Shown here: positions 16,153-25,014 of the stretch, piece by piece
How the letters are laid out: each line of letters opens with the position of its first letter
How positions within the stretch are numbered: position 1 is the first letter of the stretch
DNA from: Anabaena sp. WA102
Lineage (GTDB): Bacteria; Cyanobacteriota; Cyanobacteriia; Cyanobacteriales; Nostocaceae
Direction of reading: 5' to 3'
Assembly: GCF_001277295.1 (NCBI RefSeq)
Contig: NZ_CP011456.1
Location: forward strand, 1,674,001-1,738,000
DNA: 64,000 nucleotides
Made by a program: the position numbers and the translations under genes
The notes under the pieces: model-generated
The model's input: only the letters and a program-made list of their open reading frames with translations
Database searches by the model: none
Told to the model about the DNA's origin: nothing

Positions 16153-17064
16153 TTACTCATCTGTAAAATAATCGGAATCTATTTTTTTAATCTCATAAAT
16201 AGAAACTGTGGAAACACCCACATGATTATCAATCATTAATTGGGCTAATTCTTGTCCATCTATTAACACTATTTTACTATCTATAATAGATACATATTCT
16301 CTAGCTTCTTGGGAAAATCTAGAAGTAGTGATAAAAACACCTTTTCTTGCTCTTTGTCCATGTAAAGCCCCGACAAACTTTTGAATTTCTGGTCTACCAA
16401 CAACAGTATTATCCCATCTTTTCGCTTGAATATAAACAATATCTAAACCTAATTTATCTTCTTTAATTATCCCATCAATTCCCCCATCACCACTTTTACC
16501 AATTGCTCTCCCAGCATCACGTCTTGAACCACCATAACCCATTTTTACAAGTAAATCTACCACTAATCTTTCAAAAAAATCAGGTGAACAACTTTTCACC
16601 CGATTAAGTAACTCTAACTCTAATTCCTTTCTAATTTTTTGATATCCAAATTCTATAGATTCTTGGGGTGTAGTTTCCGATATTTCTATAATTTCCGGTT
16701 CTGATTTATCATTATCTTTTTTAGTAGTTTTAAATTCTATAAACTCTGGGAATTGATTAAGAAACTTGAGATTAATTTCTGATGGATTTTGAATTAATAT
16801 ATCCCTACCTCTGTCAGTAATTTGAAAAAACCCTCTCTTTGGAGAAATAAATAAACCTGCCTTTTTCAAATAAGTTCTCGCCCAACCTACTCTATTATCA
16901 AAAACCGCTTGTTGTCCACTAGATAATAATTCTTTTCTTTCTTCATCACTTAAATTAAAAACATCAGCTAAATATGTAATAGCCTCTCTTAAAGAATGTT
17001 CCTTACCATCACTTGCATATTGCAATAAAGGGAGCATAATAGTTTGAAAATCAGGAATAGTCAT
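16153..17064 (-). CDS. mrr: Mrr-type restriction endonuclease
   Basis: This is a type IV-like restriction enzyme expected to cut modified foreign DNA. It has 303 residues from the ATG at 17064 (MTIPDFQTIMLPLL, matching Mrr); a TTG three codons earlier is unlikely. Residues 1-95 form the Mrr N-terminal winged-helix domain (SGQQAVFDNRVGWARTYLKKAGL). The C-terminal Mrr_cat domain shows FERLVVDLLVKMGYGG, the catalytic GDGGIDGII...IVYIQAKRW series and ITTSRFSQEAREY. It is divergent from a second nuclease-fold gene. Confidence 0.92.
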   Translation of the reverse strand: MTIPDFQTIMLPLLQYASDGKEHSLREAITYLADVFNLSDEERKELLSSGQQAVFDNRVGWARTYLKKAGLFISPKRGFFQITDRGRDILIQNPSEINLKFLNQFPEFIEFKTTKKDNDKSEPEIIEISETTPQESIEFGYQKIRKELELELLNRVKSCSPDFFERLVVDLLVKMGYGGSRRDAGRAIGKSGDGGIDGIIKEDKLGLDIVYIQAKRWDNTVVGRPEIQKFVGALHGQRARKGVFITTSRFSQEAREYVSIIDSKIVLIDGQELAQLMIDNHVGVSTVSIYEIKKIDSDYFTDE

Positions 17065-17199
17065 TTTCCACAACTTAATGTATTACTTTTTTATACCATA
17101 CTCTTGTATTTTTTTGCAGTATTTTTATATCACCGCACCAAAGAAATATATTATAATAAATATAAAAGATAAAAAACTGACAACATAATTTATAACTTT

Positions 17200-17826
17200 A
17201 TGAATAAATCACATCGTCCCCCAATTCTTAAACCTAATGAAACATACACATTTCGTAAGTATTTTGAGTTAAGGTTTGCACCTGCGGATATTTTACAAGA
17301 ATTAGGCGTTAATTTAACCAGAGGAACAATTAATTTTCCAATAAACAATGATAAATTCACTCGATTAGTTAATCTCAAAGAACGATTAGAAGAAGCAATT
17401 CAAAGAGTTAGTTTAACAAGTGAAGCTGCAAGAAGAGAAGTTTTAATTGCGCCAATTCTCTTAGAAGTTGCACATATTACTGAATCTAAAATTAATATTG
17501 AATATCCCATTGAAATAAATCAATTTTTGCGAGGTGATTTAGATTATTACTTGCAATCTCAACATCAGGTTTTAGTTGTAGAGGCAAAACACGCAGATTT
17601 AACACGAGGATTTACTCAACTTGCAGTTGAATTAATTGCTTTAGATCAATGGATTGAAGGAGATGAACCAATATTATATGGTGCTGTAACAACTGGAGAG
17701 ATTTGGCAATTTGGAAGTTTTCAACGAGAAAATAAACTCATAACTCAGGACTTAATGTTATATCGAGTTCCAACTGATTTAGAAATATTAATGCAAATTT
17801 TAGTAGGAACTCTTACCCAAAATTAA
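17200..17826 (+). CDS. Conserved cyanobacterial protein with PD-(D/E)XK-like motif
   Basis: This 208-residue protein is of unconfirmed function. DLDYYLQSQHQVLVVEAKHADL near residues 112-133 has the D...(V)EAK spacing of PD-(D/E)XK nuclease folds, with an upstream glutamate-rich helix (EAARREVLIAPILLEV). This suggests a restriction-like or repair nuclease. No membrane segment is seen. It is divergent from the mrr gene across 135 AT-rich bases that presumably hold both promoters. It could equally be a non-catalytic fold relative. Confidence 0.65.
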   Translation: MNKSHRPPILKPNETYTFRKYFELRFAPADILQELGVNLTRGTINFPINNDKFTRLVNLKERLEEAIQRVSLTSEAARREVLIAPILLEVAHITESKINIEYPIEINQFLRGDLDYYLQSQHQVLVVEAKHADLTRGFTQLAVELIALDQWIEGDEPILYGAVTTGEIWQFGSFQRENKLITQDLMLYRVPTDLEILMQILVGTLTQN

Positions 17827-17958
17827 TAAATGTAACTTTCTAACTTCTTCCTTTGCGTGAGAATTTAATTAAACCCCCTACTAAAATATAGCAGAGGGAA
17901 TAATCAAACCTTACACCTGTGGTTGAAAAGTCGAAGTAACGTGCAACTCCTTCAGTGT

Positions 17959-19773
17959 TTATAACTTATCCATAATGTCTTGGTATTTAAGCGGCGGTTT
18001 AAAAGTTGAAGCAACGTGCAACTCCTTCAACTGTTTTGCGTCCACATTTGCAGGAGCATCTGTTAACAAACAACGAGCTTGTTGAGTCTTAGGAAAAGCA
18101 ATCACATCACGAATAGATTCCTCTCCAGATAACAACATTACCAAACGATCTACACCGTAAGCAATACCACCATGAGGAGGAGTTCCATATTCAAAAGCTT
18201 CCAACAAAAAGCCAAATTTACTTTGTGCTTCTTCCGTTGATAAACCAATAGCTGCAAACACCTGTTCTTGAACTTCTCGCTGATAAATTCGCAAACTTCC
18301 CCCACCAACTTCAAACCCATTTAAAACCAAATCATAAGCTTGAGCGCGGGCGGTCTTTAAATCATTGATATCATCAGGATGAGGTGCTGTAAATGGGTGA
18401 TGTAATGCTTCTAGCCGGTTTTCACCTGCATTCCATTCAAACATGGGAAATTCTGTCACCCACAGGAAGTTAATCTTATCTTTTTCAATTAACTTAAATT
18501 CCTTAGCCACAAATTGACGAATTCTGTCCAAAGTTTTATTCACAGTGGACCTATCAGCAGCCGCAAATAATAACAAATGTCCAGCTTTTGCACCTGTTCT
18601 GGTTAAGATTTCCTGCTTTTGTTCCGGTGTCAAATTATCTTTAATTGCGCCAATAGTATCAATTTCACCATTTTCTCGGACACGAATATAAGCTAAACCT
18701 TTCGCTCCAGCTTCTGCGGCTTCCCGGAAAATATCGCCACCTGGTTTAATGCGAACATTAGAAATTGCATCGTTACCGTTAGGAATGGGGAGAATTTTAA
18801 CGATACCACCGTTAGAAATAGCTTCTCGAAAAACTTTGAAACCGGAATCTTTTAAAATGTCAGAAACATCAACTAATTCTAAACCGTAGCGGGTATCTGG
18901 TTTATCACTTCCGTAACGGTTCATAGCTTCCGCGTAAGGAAGACGAGGAAAAGGACGAGGTAAATCAATTCCTTTAACGGTTTTGAAAATATGACAAACT
19001 AACTTTTCGTTAAGTTCGATAATTTCATCTTCAGACATGAAACTCATTTCCATGTCTAATTGGGTAAATTCCGGTTGTCTGTCAGCCCGTAGATCTTCAT
19101 CGCGGAAACATCGCGCAATTTGATAGTATCTATCCATTCCCGATACCATCAATAATTGTTTGAATAGTTGCGGTGATTGCGGTAAAGCAAACCATTCACC
19201 TTCATTGACGCGACTGGGAAGAATGTAATCTCGCGCCCCTTCGGGAGTAGAACGGGTAAGAATGGGGGTTTCAATTTCGATAAACCCTTCTAAGTCTTCC
19301 AGGTAGCGCCGCATGGCTTTGATGACTTGGTGACGCAATTGCATATTTTGCGCCATGCGTTCCCGTCGTAAGTCCAAATAACGATATTTTAACCGCAAAT
19401 CTTCCCTGACTGTTTCCGTGTCTGCGGTGGAAACTTGGAAAGGTAACTGTTTACGGACGGCGTTGAGGAGTTCTATTTTATCAGCATAGATTTCGACTTC
19501 GCCTGTGGGTAGCCGGGGATTTAGAGATTCTGGGGGACGTTGGGTAACTCTACCGGTGATTGCCACAACGTATTCATTGCGGAGTGTGTTAGCTTGTTCG
19601 TAGGAGTCTGGGGTGCGCTGGGGGTCGCTGACGATTTGGACAATACCAGAGCGATCGCGCAAATCTAAGAATATCACACCACCGTGATCGCGGCGACGGT
19701 CTACCCATCCGTAAAAGGTAACAGTTTCACCAATATGTTCTTTTCGGAGTTCGCCGCAATAGTGAGTTCGCAT
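17959..19773 (-). CDS. aspS: Aspartyl-tRNA synthetase
   Basis: It charges tRNA-Asp in the cytoplasm. The 604 residues match the bacterial type. The N-terminal OB-fold anticodon-binding domain covers residues 1-105 (VTFYGWVDRRRDHGGVIFLDLRDRSG). The class II core carries motif 2 (QIARCFRDEDLRADRQPEFTQLDMEMSF, about 215-245) and motif 3 (GGIAYGVDRLVMLLSG near 535). A bacterial GAD insertion lies between them (residues ~310-420). It may be non-discriminating and also serve tRNA-Asn, since that depends on gatCAB elsewhere. Confidence 0.97.
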   Translation of the reverse strand: MRTHYCGELRKEHIGETVTFYGWVDRRRDHGGVIFLDLRDRSGIVQIVSDPQRTPDSYEQANTLRNEYVVAITGRVTQRPPESLNPRLPTGEVEIYADKIELLNAVRKQLPFQVSTADTETVREDLRLKYRYLDLRRERMAQNMQLRHQVIKAMRRYLEDLEGFIEIETPILTRSTPEGARDYILPSRVNEGEWFALPQSPQLFKQLLMVSGMDRYYQIARCFRDEDLRADRQPEFTQLDMEMSFMSEDEIIELNEKLVCHIFKTVKGIDLPRPFPRLPYAEAMNRYGSDKPDTRYGLELVDVSDILKDSGFKVFREAISNGGIVKILPIPNGNDAISNVRIKPGGDIFREAAEAGAKGLAYIRVRENGEIDTIGAIKDNLTPEQKQEILTRTGAKAGHLLLFAAADRSTVNKTLDRIRQFVAKEFKLIEKDKINFLWVTEFPMFEWNAGENRLEALHHPFTAPHPDDINDLKTARAQAYDLVLNGFEVGGGSLRIYQREVQEQVFAAIGLSTEEAQSKFGFLLEAFEYGTPPHGGIAYGVDRLVMLLSGEESIRDVIAFPKTQQARCLLTDAPANVDAKQLKELHVASTFKPPLKYQDIMDKL

Positions 19774-19897
19774 AATTGTTAGTTCTTTGGTTCCGGGCTA
19801 GGTTGGGTAAATGTCAAGGCTTTCCCATTATCTAGCATCAATTGTCATTGTAGTAGTTTTAGTTCTGGAAAAATCAGTTATTTTAGCTTTGGCTTCA

Positions 19898-19946
19898 GGA
19901 CGTTGGGTTACTCTACCGGTGATTGCTACAACGTATTTATTTCGGA
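19898..19946 (-). pseudogene. Duplicated fragment of aspS
   Basis: These 49 bases match 45 of 49 positions of the aspS coding stretch at 19535-19583 (GGACGTTGGG ... TTTCGGA) in the same orientation. It is a small non-functional duplication lying 125 bases upstream of the aspS start codon. Confidence 0.8.
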
Positions 19947-20020
19947 ACTTGTGTGTAACCGTAGATCAGAGACGGGGGAAGTGATCAGGGCGATTTCCTT
20001 TCTACAGGTTAAAAAATTTA

Positions 20021-20049
20021 TTGACACCCGCTAATTAAATATGTATACT
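20021..20049 (+). promoter_or_regulatory. Promoter of the mazEF-like operon
   Basis: A perfect -35 TTGACA (20021-20026), a 17-base spacer and a near-consensus -10 TATACT (20044-20049). It points at the antitoxin gene, whose ATG is at 20148. Confidence 0.8.
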
Positions 20050-20058
20050 CAAAGTATA
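20044..20058. promoter_or_regulatory. Inverted repeat over the -10 box, likely MazE operator
   Basis: TATACT-CAA-AGTATA is a perfect six-base inverted repeat that starts at the -10 hexamer itself. AbrB-fold antitoxins repress their own promoters by binding such palindromes, so this is the probable autoregulatory site (inferred). Confidence 0.6.
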
Positions 20059-20147
20059 TACATTGACCTAAGTTGTGAAGAGTGTTTGACTGGAGAAAAC
20101 CTCAAGTTTAGTCCTGTAGATTTCTAACAAAATATTGGGAGATAACT

Positions 20148-20390
20148 ATGACAACAGTTGTGGCAAAATGGGGAAACAGTTTAGCGATTCGGATTCCCAG
20201 ATCCGTAGCTGAACAAGCGCAAGTAACGGAAGGGATAGCGATAAATTTTAGTGTGGAAGGTAACAGGATTGTGATTACACCACAAAAAAGAAAAAAATAT
20301 ACCCTGGATGAGTTGCTTGAAGGTATGACTCCTGATAAATTTCATCCTGAATTTGAAACTGGAAACGCTGTGGGGAATGAAGATTGGTAG
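20148..20390 (+). CDS. mazE: MazE-like (AbrB-fold) antitoxin
   Basis: This 80-residue antitoxin has an N-terminal swapped-hairpin AbrB/MazE DNA-binding domain (TTVVAKWGNSLAIRIPRSVAEQAQVTEGIAINFSV) and an acidic, disordered tail (YTLDELLEGMTPDKFHPEFETG) of the kind that wraps around the toxin. GGGAGATAACT precedes the ATG. Its stop codon overlaps the TTG start of the next gene by seven bases, as in coupled toxin-antitoxin pairs. Confidence 0.9.
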   Translation: MTTVVAKWGNSLAIRIPRSVAEQAQVTEGIAINFSVEGNRIVITPQKRKKYTLDELLEGMTPDKFHPEFETGNAVGNEDW

Positions 20391-20827
20391 TTAATTCTTA
20401 TTTTCCCAATCGAGGAGATATTGTTAAATTAGAATTTGGGAACACACAAAGATTTACTGCTGATTCGATTAAGCGTGCATTTTCCCTGCAAGCGTCAGGA
20501 ATGTCTTTTGATGATATTGCTAAGACATTAAATAACGAATTGCAACAACTTGGGCGTGAACAAATCGGCTATCGTCCTGTTCTTGTTATATCTCCAATTA
20601 AATATAATCGAATGGCTTCTTTAGTTCTAGTGTGTCCTATAAATAGCAATCCAAAAGGGCTGAGTTTTGAAGTTCCACTTGTTGAGGGAATGAAAACAAA
20701 AGGAGTTGTGTTAGCTGACCAAATTAAAACACTAGATTGGAGAGCTAGAAAGGTAAAATTTGTTGAAAGTGTTACCCAAGATTTAATAGAAGAAGTACAA
20801 GCGAAACTTGAAACATTAATTTTATAA
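20384..20827 (+). CDS. mazF: MazF/PemK-family toxin with an internal insertion
   Basis: This is a predicted mRNA interferase toxin. The TTG at 20384 is the only sensible start and overlaps the antitoxin by seven bases. Its 147 residues exceed the usual 110-115. PNRGDIVKLEFG at the front and GYRPVLVISPIKYNRM...VCPINSNPKGL...VVLADQIKTLDWRARKVKFV after are standard PemK motifs. Between them lies an extra segment of about 40 residues (roughly 20-60, TADSIKRAFSLQASGMSFDD...) resembling a helix-turn-helix. Activity is likely but not certain given this insert. Confidence 0.85.
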   Translation: MVVNSYFPNRGDIVKLEFGNTQRFTADSIKRAFSLQASGMSFDDIAKTLNNELQQLGREQIGYRPVLVISPIKYNRMASLVLVCPINSNPKGLSFEVPLVEGMKTKGVVLADQIKTLDWRARKVKFVESVTQDLIEEVQAKLETLIL

Positions 20828-20958
20828 ATCGCGCCTACGCGGACTCACGGAATTTAACCCACGAAGGTGGGTTTCGTCTGTGTAGCTGCGGTTTCTAACC
20901 GCCATTTTAACAGATATAATGGAAAGTATTATTCAAGATTAGTCAAGAGGTATGAATC

Positions 20959-21537
20959 ATGACTGCTGTAACTTTACAAATACCACAATCATTAAAATTC
21001 ACAGATGATGAATTTGTGGAAATAGTCGCTGCTAATAAAGATTTGCGTTTAGAATTATCACATCAAGGGGAATTAACTATTATGTCACCAACTGGAGGAG
21101 AAACAGGAAATCGTAATTTTGAAATGTGTTTTGATTTAGGGTATTGGAATCGCCAAAATAATTTAGGAAAAGCTTTCGATTCTTCCACAGGTTTTAAATT
21201 ACCTAATGGTGCTACCCGTTCCCCAGATGTGTCTTGGATTAAAATAGAAAGATGGAATGTACTCACACCAGAACAAAGAAAAAAGTTTTTGCCTTTATGT
21301 CCCGATTTTGTGATTGAGTTAGTTTCTGAAAGTGATGATTTAGCAGATACTCAAGCAAAAATGCAGGAATTTATAGCCAATGGTTTACGTTTAGGGTGGT
21401 TAATTAATCCTAAAACCAAACAAGTAGAAATTTATCGTCAAAATCAAGAAATAGAAGTTTTACAATCTCCTATAAGTTTATCTGGAGAAGATGTATTACC
21501 AGGTTTTATTTTAGATTTACAGCCAATTTTTCTTTAA
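20959..21537 (+). CDS. Uma2 family (DUF820) endonuclease-fold protein
   Basis: This 192-residue protein belongs to the Uma2/DUF820 PD-(D/E)XK family that is hugely expanded in cyanobacteria; its biological role is unknown. Typical motifs are LRLELSHQGELTIMSPTGGETGNRN, GATRSPDVSWIKIERW, CPDFVIELVSESDDL, KMQEFIANGLRLGWLINPKTKQVEIYR. The PDV and ELVSE positions fit the nuclease acidic residues. It follows mazF but has its own leader. Confidence 0.88.
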   Translation: MTAVTLQIPQSLKFTDDEFVEIVAANKDLRLELSHQGELTIMSPTGGETGNRNFEMCFDLGYWNRQNNLGKAFDSSTGFKLPNGATRSPDVSWIKIERWNVLTPEQRKKFLPLCPDFVIELVSESDDLADTQAKMQEFIANGLRLGWLINPKTKQVEIYRQNQEIEVLQSPISLSGEDVLPGFILDLQPIFL

Positions 21538-21707
21538 GTCTATATTTCAAGTTCCAGTTACTACACAGGCAAAACTCATCATTAAGATTTTTTGTTGAAA
21601 CTCTTCTTGTGACATTTTATTTATATCCTTAGTTAATCAAAATTTTAGAACAACTATAACTGCTGCTCTTTTTGGGCGAAAGAATGAAAGATAACACATC
21701 TTATTTT

Positions 21708-23051
21708 TTATACACCAGTTGTTGCTGAAATATCAATTAACCAGCGAACAGTTTGCGGGAAAGCAATCACAATTAATAACACAATAAACTGTAAAACTAT
21801 AAAAGGAATCGCACTTTTATGAATATCTAATGTACTCACTTCTTTAGGAGCAACACTTTGTAAATAAAACAAAGAAAATCCCACAGGTGGAGAAATAAAT
21901 GCGGTTTGTAAATTCACTGCCATAACCACACCAAACCACACCATATCAATATGTAAAGCTTGGGCTGCTGGCACAAATAAAGGCATAGCAATAAAGCAAA
22001 TTTCAATAAATTCTAAAAAAGCTCCTAAAATAAAAATCACGATATTACTAACAATTAAAAAACCCCAATATCCTCCAGGTAAACCTACTAATAAATTAGT
22101 AATCAGAGTTTTGCCACCCAAAGCATCAAACACCAAACTAAACATCGAAGAACAGAATAAAATCATCACCACCAAAGCTGTAATTACTGCGGTAGAATGG
22201 GCAGCATCACGAATTAATTGTGGTGTCAGACGTTTATTAAAAGCAGCCAGAATAGAAGCCCCAACAGCACCTACAGCCCCCGCTTCGGTGGGAGTAGCTA
22301 CACCAAAGAAAATGCTACCTAACACTGCAAAAATTAAAATAATTGGCGGAACAACAGCTTTGAAAATTTGTTTAATTAATTGAGTACCTTGAGGAATTAC
22401 CACATCATCAGGGATAAGTGGCACTTTTTCCGGTTGAAAAAAAGCTAGTCCTAAAATATAGAGAATATAGGAAGTAGATAACATTAATCCGGGAATTAAT
22501 GCCCCTAAAAATAAATCTCCCACAGAAACACCAATTTGATCACTGAGAATAACTAAAACTAAACTGGGAGGAATTAACTGGGCTAAAGTACCAGAAGCAA
22601 TAATTACTCCTGAAGCTAATTTTTTATCATAGCCATAGCGTAACATTAGCGGTAATGATAACATTCCCATCACAATTACTGTGGCGGCTACAACTCCAGT
22701 TGTGGCTGCTAAAACAGTTCCTACTAAGACAACTGCTAAAGCTAATCCTCCCCGAACACGACTTAAAATAATGCCGATAGTTTCTAATAATTCTTCAGCT
22801 AATCCTGACTTTTCTAGAACTGCGCCCAAAAACACAAAGAAGGGAATAGCAAGTAAGGTAAAATTCGACATTGTGCCAAACCAACTATTAGGTAATAGGA
22901 GAAGACGCGCCGGATTAAAAGCCCCAACTGCTGTACCAATAAGTCCAAAAACAATGGCTGTGCCGGCGAAAGAAAAAGCGACAGGGAAGCCACTCATGAG
23001 AATAAAGAAAAAGCCGACAAACATTAAAACTGCTAACCATTCAAAACCCAT
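21708..23051 (-). CDS. dctM: TRAP transporter large permease (DctM/GtrB type)
   Basis: This is the large membrane subunit of a sodium-driven tripartite (TRAP) organic-acid importer. Its 447 residues are almost wholly hydrophobic, with about twelve helices. Family motifs include LMSGFPVAFSFAGTAIVFGLIG, SNFTLLAIPFFVFLGAVLEKSGLAEEL, ATPTEAGAVGAVGASILA and TAFISPPVGFSLFYLQSVAP. It lies eight bases after dctQ on the same strand. The nearest characterised cyanobacterial relative is the glutamate carrier GtrABC, so the substrate may be glutamate or another acid (inferred). Confidence 0.93.
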   Translation of the reverse strand: MGFEWLAVLMFVGFFFILMSGFPVAFSFAGTAIVFGLIGTAVGAFNPARLLLLPNSWFGTMSNFTLLAIPFFVFLGAVLEKSGLAEELLETIGIILSRVRGGLALAVVLVGTVLAATTGVVAATVIVMGMLSLPLMLRYGYDKKLASGVIIASGTLAQLIPPSLVLVILSDQIGVSVGDLFLGALIPGLMLSTSYILYILGLAFFQPEKVPLIPDDVVIPQGTQLIKQIFKAVVPPIILIFAVLGSIFFGVATPTEAGAVGAVGASILAAFNKRLTPQLIRDAAHSTAVITALVVMILFCSSMFSLVFDALGGKTLITNLLVGLPGGYWGFLIVSNIVIFILGAFLEFIEICFIAMPLFVPAAQALHIDMVWFGVVMAVNLQTAFISPPVGFSLFYLQSVAPKEVSTLDIHKSAIPFIVLQFIVLLIVIAFPQTVRWLIDISATTGV

Positions 23052-23059
23052 ATTTTCCC

Positions 23060-23683
23060 CTATTCAATATTGATATTTTCTGAAGTTTCTAAACGAATTT
23101 GTTCCGCTACTTGTTGATAGCCTAGTAATACTGCTAAATATTTAATTGCTTGAGAAATACTTTGTAAAAGCAGCAATAATAAGGCTATAGGAACCATTGT
23201 TTTAATTGGGGCGCGGGGTAAACCATTAGCATCAGAAGATATTTCCCAAGTTCCCCAACTACCATCACTTAATCTCCCCCAAGATTGTAAAACTGGATTG
23301 ATTGTCACCCAAATGCCAAGTAGACAAAAGGGAATTAAAAATAAAACTGTTCCCACAAAGTCAACTAAGGCGCGTTTTTTTTCACTCATATTAGTATAGA
23401 GAAAATCAACCCGGACATTTTCTCCATGACGTAAAATATAAACGAAGCCGAATAAGAATGTGAGAGAAAATAAATACCATTGCAGTTCTAATAAGGCATT
23501 AGAAGACAATTGTACGCCAATAAAGCGACCCATATAACGGGCGACAACATTGAAAAAACCGACTCCAATTGTCAGCAAAACCAGCCAATTCGATAACCAT
23601 CCCAATTTATCAGCACCATTGTCAATAAACTGCGAAAATTTTAATAGCTTACTGATGAAAGCAAATCTTTTTGAGTGACGCAT
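23060..23683 (-). CDS. dctQ: TRAP transporter small permease (DctQ/GtrA type)
   Basis: This small membrane subunit pairs with DctM. It has 207 residues with four membrane helices (WLVLLTIGVGFFNVVARY, YLFSLTFLFGFVYILRHG, FVGTVLFLIPFCLLGIWV, IALLLLLLQSISQAI). The HGENVRVDFLYTNMSEKKRALVDFVG stretch is diagnostic of DctQ. It is first in a two-gene minus-strand operon with dctM. Confidence 0.92.
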   Translation of the reverse strand: MRHSKRFAFISKLLKFSQFIDNGADKLGWLSNWLVLLTIGVGFFNVVARYMGRFIGVQLSSNALLELQWYLFSLTFLFGFVYILRHGENVRVDFLYTNMSEKKRALVDFVGTVLFLIPFCLLGIWVTINPVLQSWGRLSDGSWGTWEISSDANGLPRAPIKTMVPIALLLLLLQSISQAIKYLAVLLGYQQVAEQIRLETSENINIE

Positions 23684-23813
23684 AGAACATAATAAATTAA
23701 AGGCAAGACTTGAGAATACAGTCAGCCATTCAGCCAGGGAATAAATTCCCTGTCTAATAGCTCAAGTCTGTTAAAACAGACTCAGAAATTTCCCCAGTGT
23801 TTTTATCTCGTTA

Positions 23814-23922
23814 TCTCGTTCCCAGTCTCTGACTGGGAATGCCCTGACGGAGGCTCTGCCTCTGCTGTTATTGAAGGCAGAGCCTTCTGGAATTCATTCC
23901 CATACAGAGTATGGGAACGAGA
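23814..23922. repeat. MITE-like repeat with TCTCGTTCCCA inverted ends
   Basis: Perfect 11-bp inverted ends (TCTCGTTCCCA / TGGGAACGAGA) bound 109 bases with internal hairpins (CCCAGTCTCTGACTGGG, GGCAGAGCC arms). It lies between two minus-strand genes. Two more short hairpins (GGGAATAAATTCCC and AGTCTGTTAAAACAGACT) precede it at 23738-23782. Confidence 0.75.
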
Positions 23923-23945
23923 AAAACTTTAGTGAATTTTTACTA

Positions 23946-24752
23946 TTAATTCATCAATTGTTCCACCTCCAAAATATCCAAATTTGTCAATTGTGCCACT
24001 TGTTCTATGGACATTCCATTCTGTAACAACTTAATAGCAACTTGTCTTAATTGCAATTCAGCTTGTTCTGCACGTTGTTTTTCTTGTTCTGCAATTTGTT
24101 CTATTTCATCTGCTCTTTGTTGTGTAATTATTACCATTTCCTGAGAAGTGGGAAATAATTCACCATCCAAAGTTGCCCAGCGTAACCAAGTGGCATCAAC
24201 GCCTCTATAATTACCTTCCCAACGCACTAAAGCTAAATTTAAAACTTTGCTTACCAATTGATTTTTCTCATTTAGAGCAATCTGTTGATATGCACCACTA
24301 TTCAGATCAAAACCTGCAAAATCATTGGGGTTAAACGGGTCATACCAAAAATATTCAGAAACCCGCATTTGATTTTGATAAATCAGTTTTTTCTGATTTT
24401 TATCATTGTTAGCTGTGGTTTCTGAAAGTAATTCAATTACCACGTCTGGGGGTTTTCCTTCTTCCCAAACTACCCAAGAAAGTCTTTCTGTTTTCGGCAC
24501 ACCTAAAACAGCAAAAAAATCTGGACCGCGAAAATCTTGATTTTTTAATTGTGCTAAACTGTAGTAAACAAACATATTGCCACCTACATATCCATCAGTC
24601 CTTTGATCTAACCAAGGCTGAATGGTATCAATTAAAATATCCATTTGTAATTTATGTCTTTGTGTCTCCATGGGGATACCATCATCACAAGGAAGTTCTG
24701 CCTGGGTGGGTGGCAGTTTAATGCTAGGTTCAGCCAAAACAGTTTCTAACAT
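23946..24752 (-). CDS. Uma2 family endonuclease-fold protein with coiled-coil tail
   Basis: It has 268 residues. The Uma2 domain (about 50-190) has FRGPDFFAVLGVPKTERLSWVVWEEGKPPDVVIELLSETTA with the acidic PDV...ELLSE positions, and MRVSEYFWYDPFNPNDFAGF. The C-terminus is a coiled coil (RADEIEQIAEQEKQRAEQAELQLRQ) followed by a short helical motif also common in cyanobacterial Rpn-like proteins. It sits inside the TRAP cluster but is probably unrelated to transport. Confidence 0.85.
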   Translation of the reverse strand: MLETVLAEPSIKLPPTQAELPCDDGIPMETQRHKLQMDILIDTIQPWLDQRTDGYVGGNMFVYYSLAQLKNQDFRGPDFFAVLGVPKTERLSWVVWEEGKPPDVVIELLSETTANNDKNQKKLIYQNQMRVSEYFWYDPFNPNDFAGFDLNSGAYQQIALNEKNQLVSKVLNLALVRWEGNYRGVDATWLRWATLDGELFPTSQEMVIITQQRADEIEQIAEQEKQRAEQAELQLRQVAIKLLQNGMSIEQVAQLTNLDILEVEQLMN

Positions 24753-25014
24753 AGCCGTTAAATTTAGTTAGAAATTACTTAATATTTTTATACTAATCTG
24801 AAATGATCAGCAATTGGCAAAATTATAAGAAATAATAAGTTTTAAGTGTATCAGCACCATAGAATCAAACTGTACAAGGAAAAGTAAACAAGTCTAAAAC
24901 CTTTTTTCCCCGTGCCTAATCTCCACGAAAAATTTTAACATCAACCTACCCTGTAGTGGCTAAAATTTTACAGGATTATGATATTGTAGGTAAATCTTAC
25001 TAATATTCATTTTT

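Larger units (their letters stand above)
19774..20147. other. Intergenic region with an aspS fragment duplication and the mazEF promoter
   Basis: No supported gene. It carries a 49-base copy of an internal aspS segment (19898-19946) and, nearer the toxin-antitoxin genes, a good sigma-70-type promoter with an overlapping inverted repeat. Confidence 0.7.
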
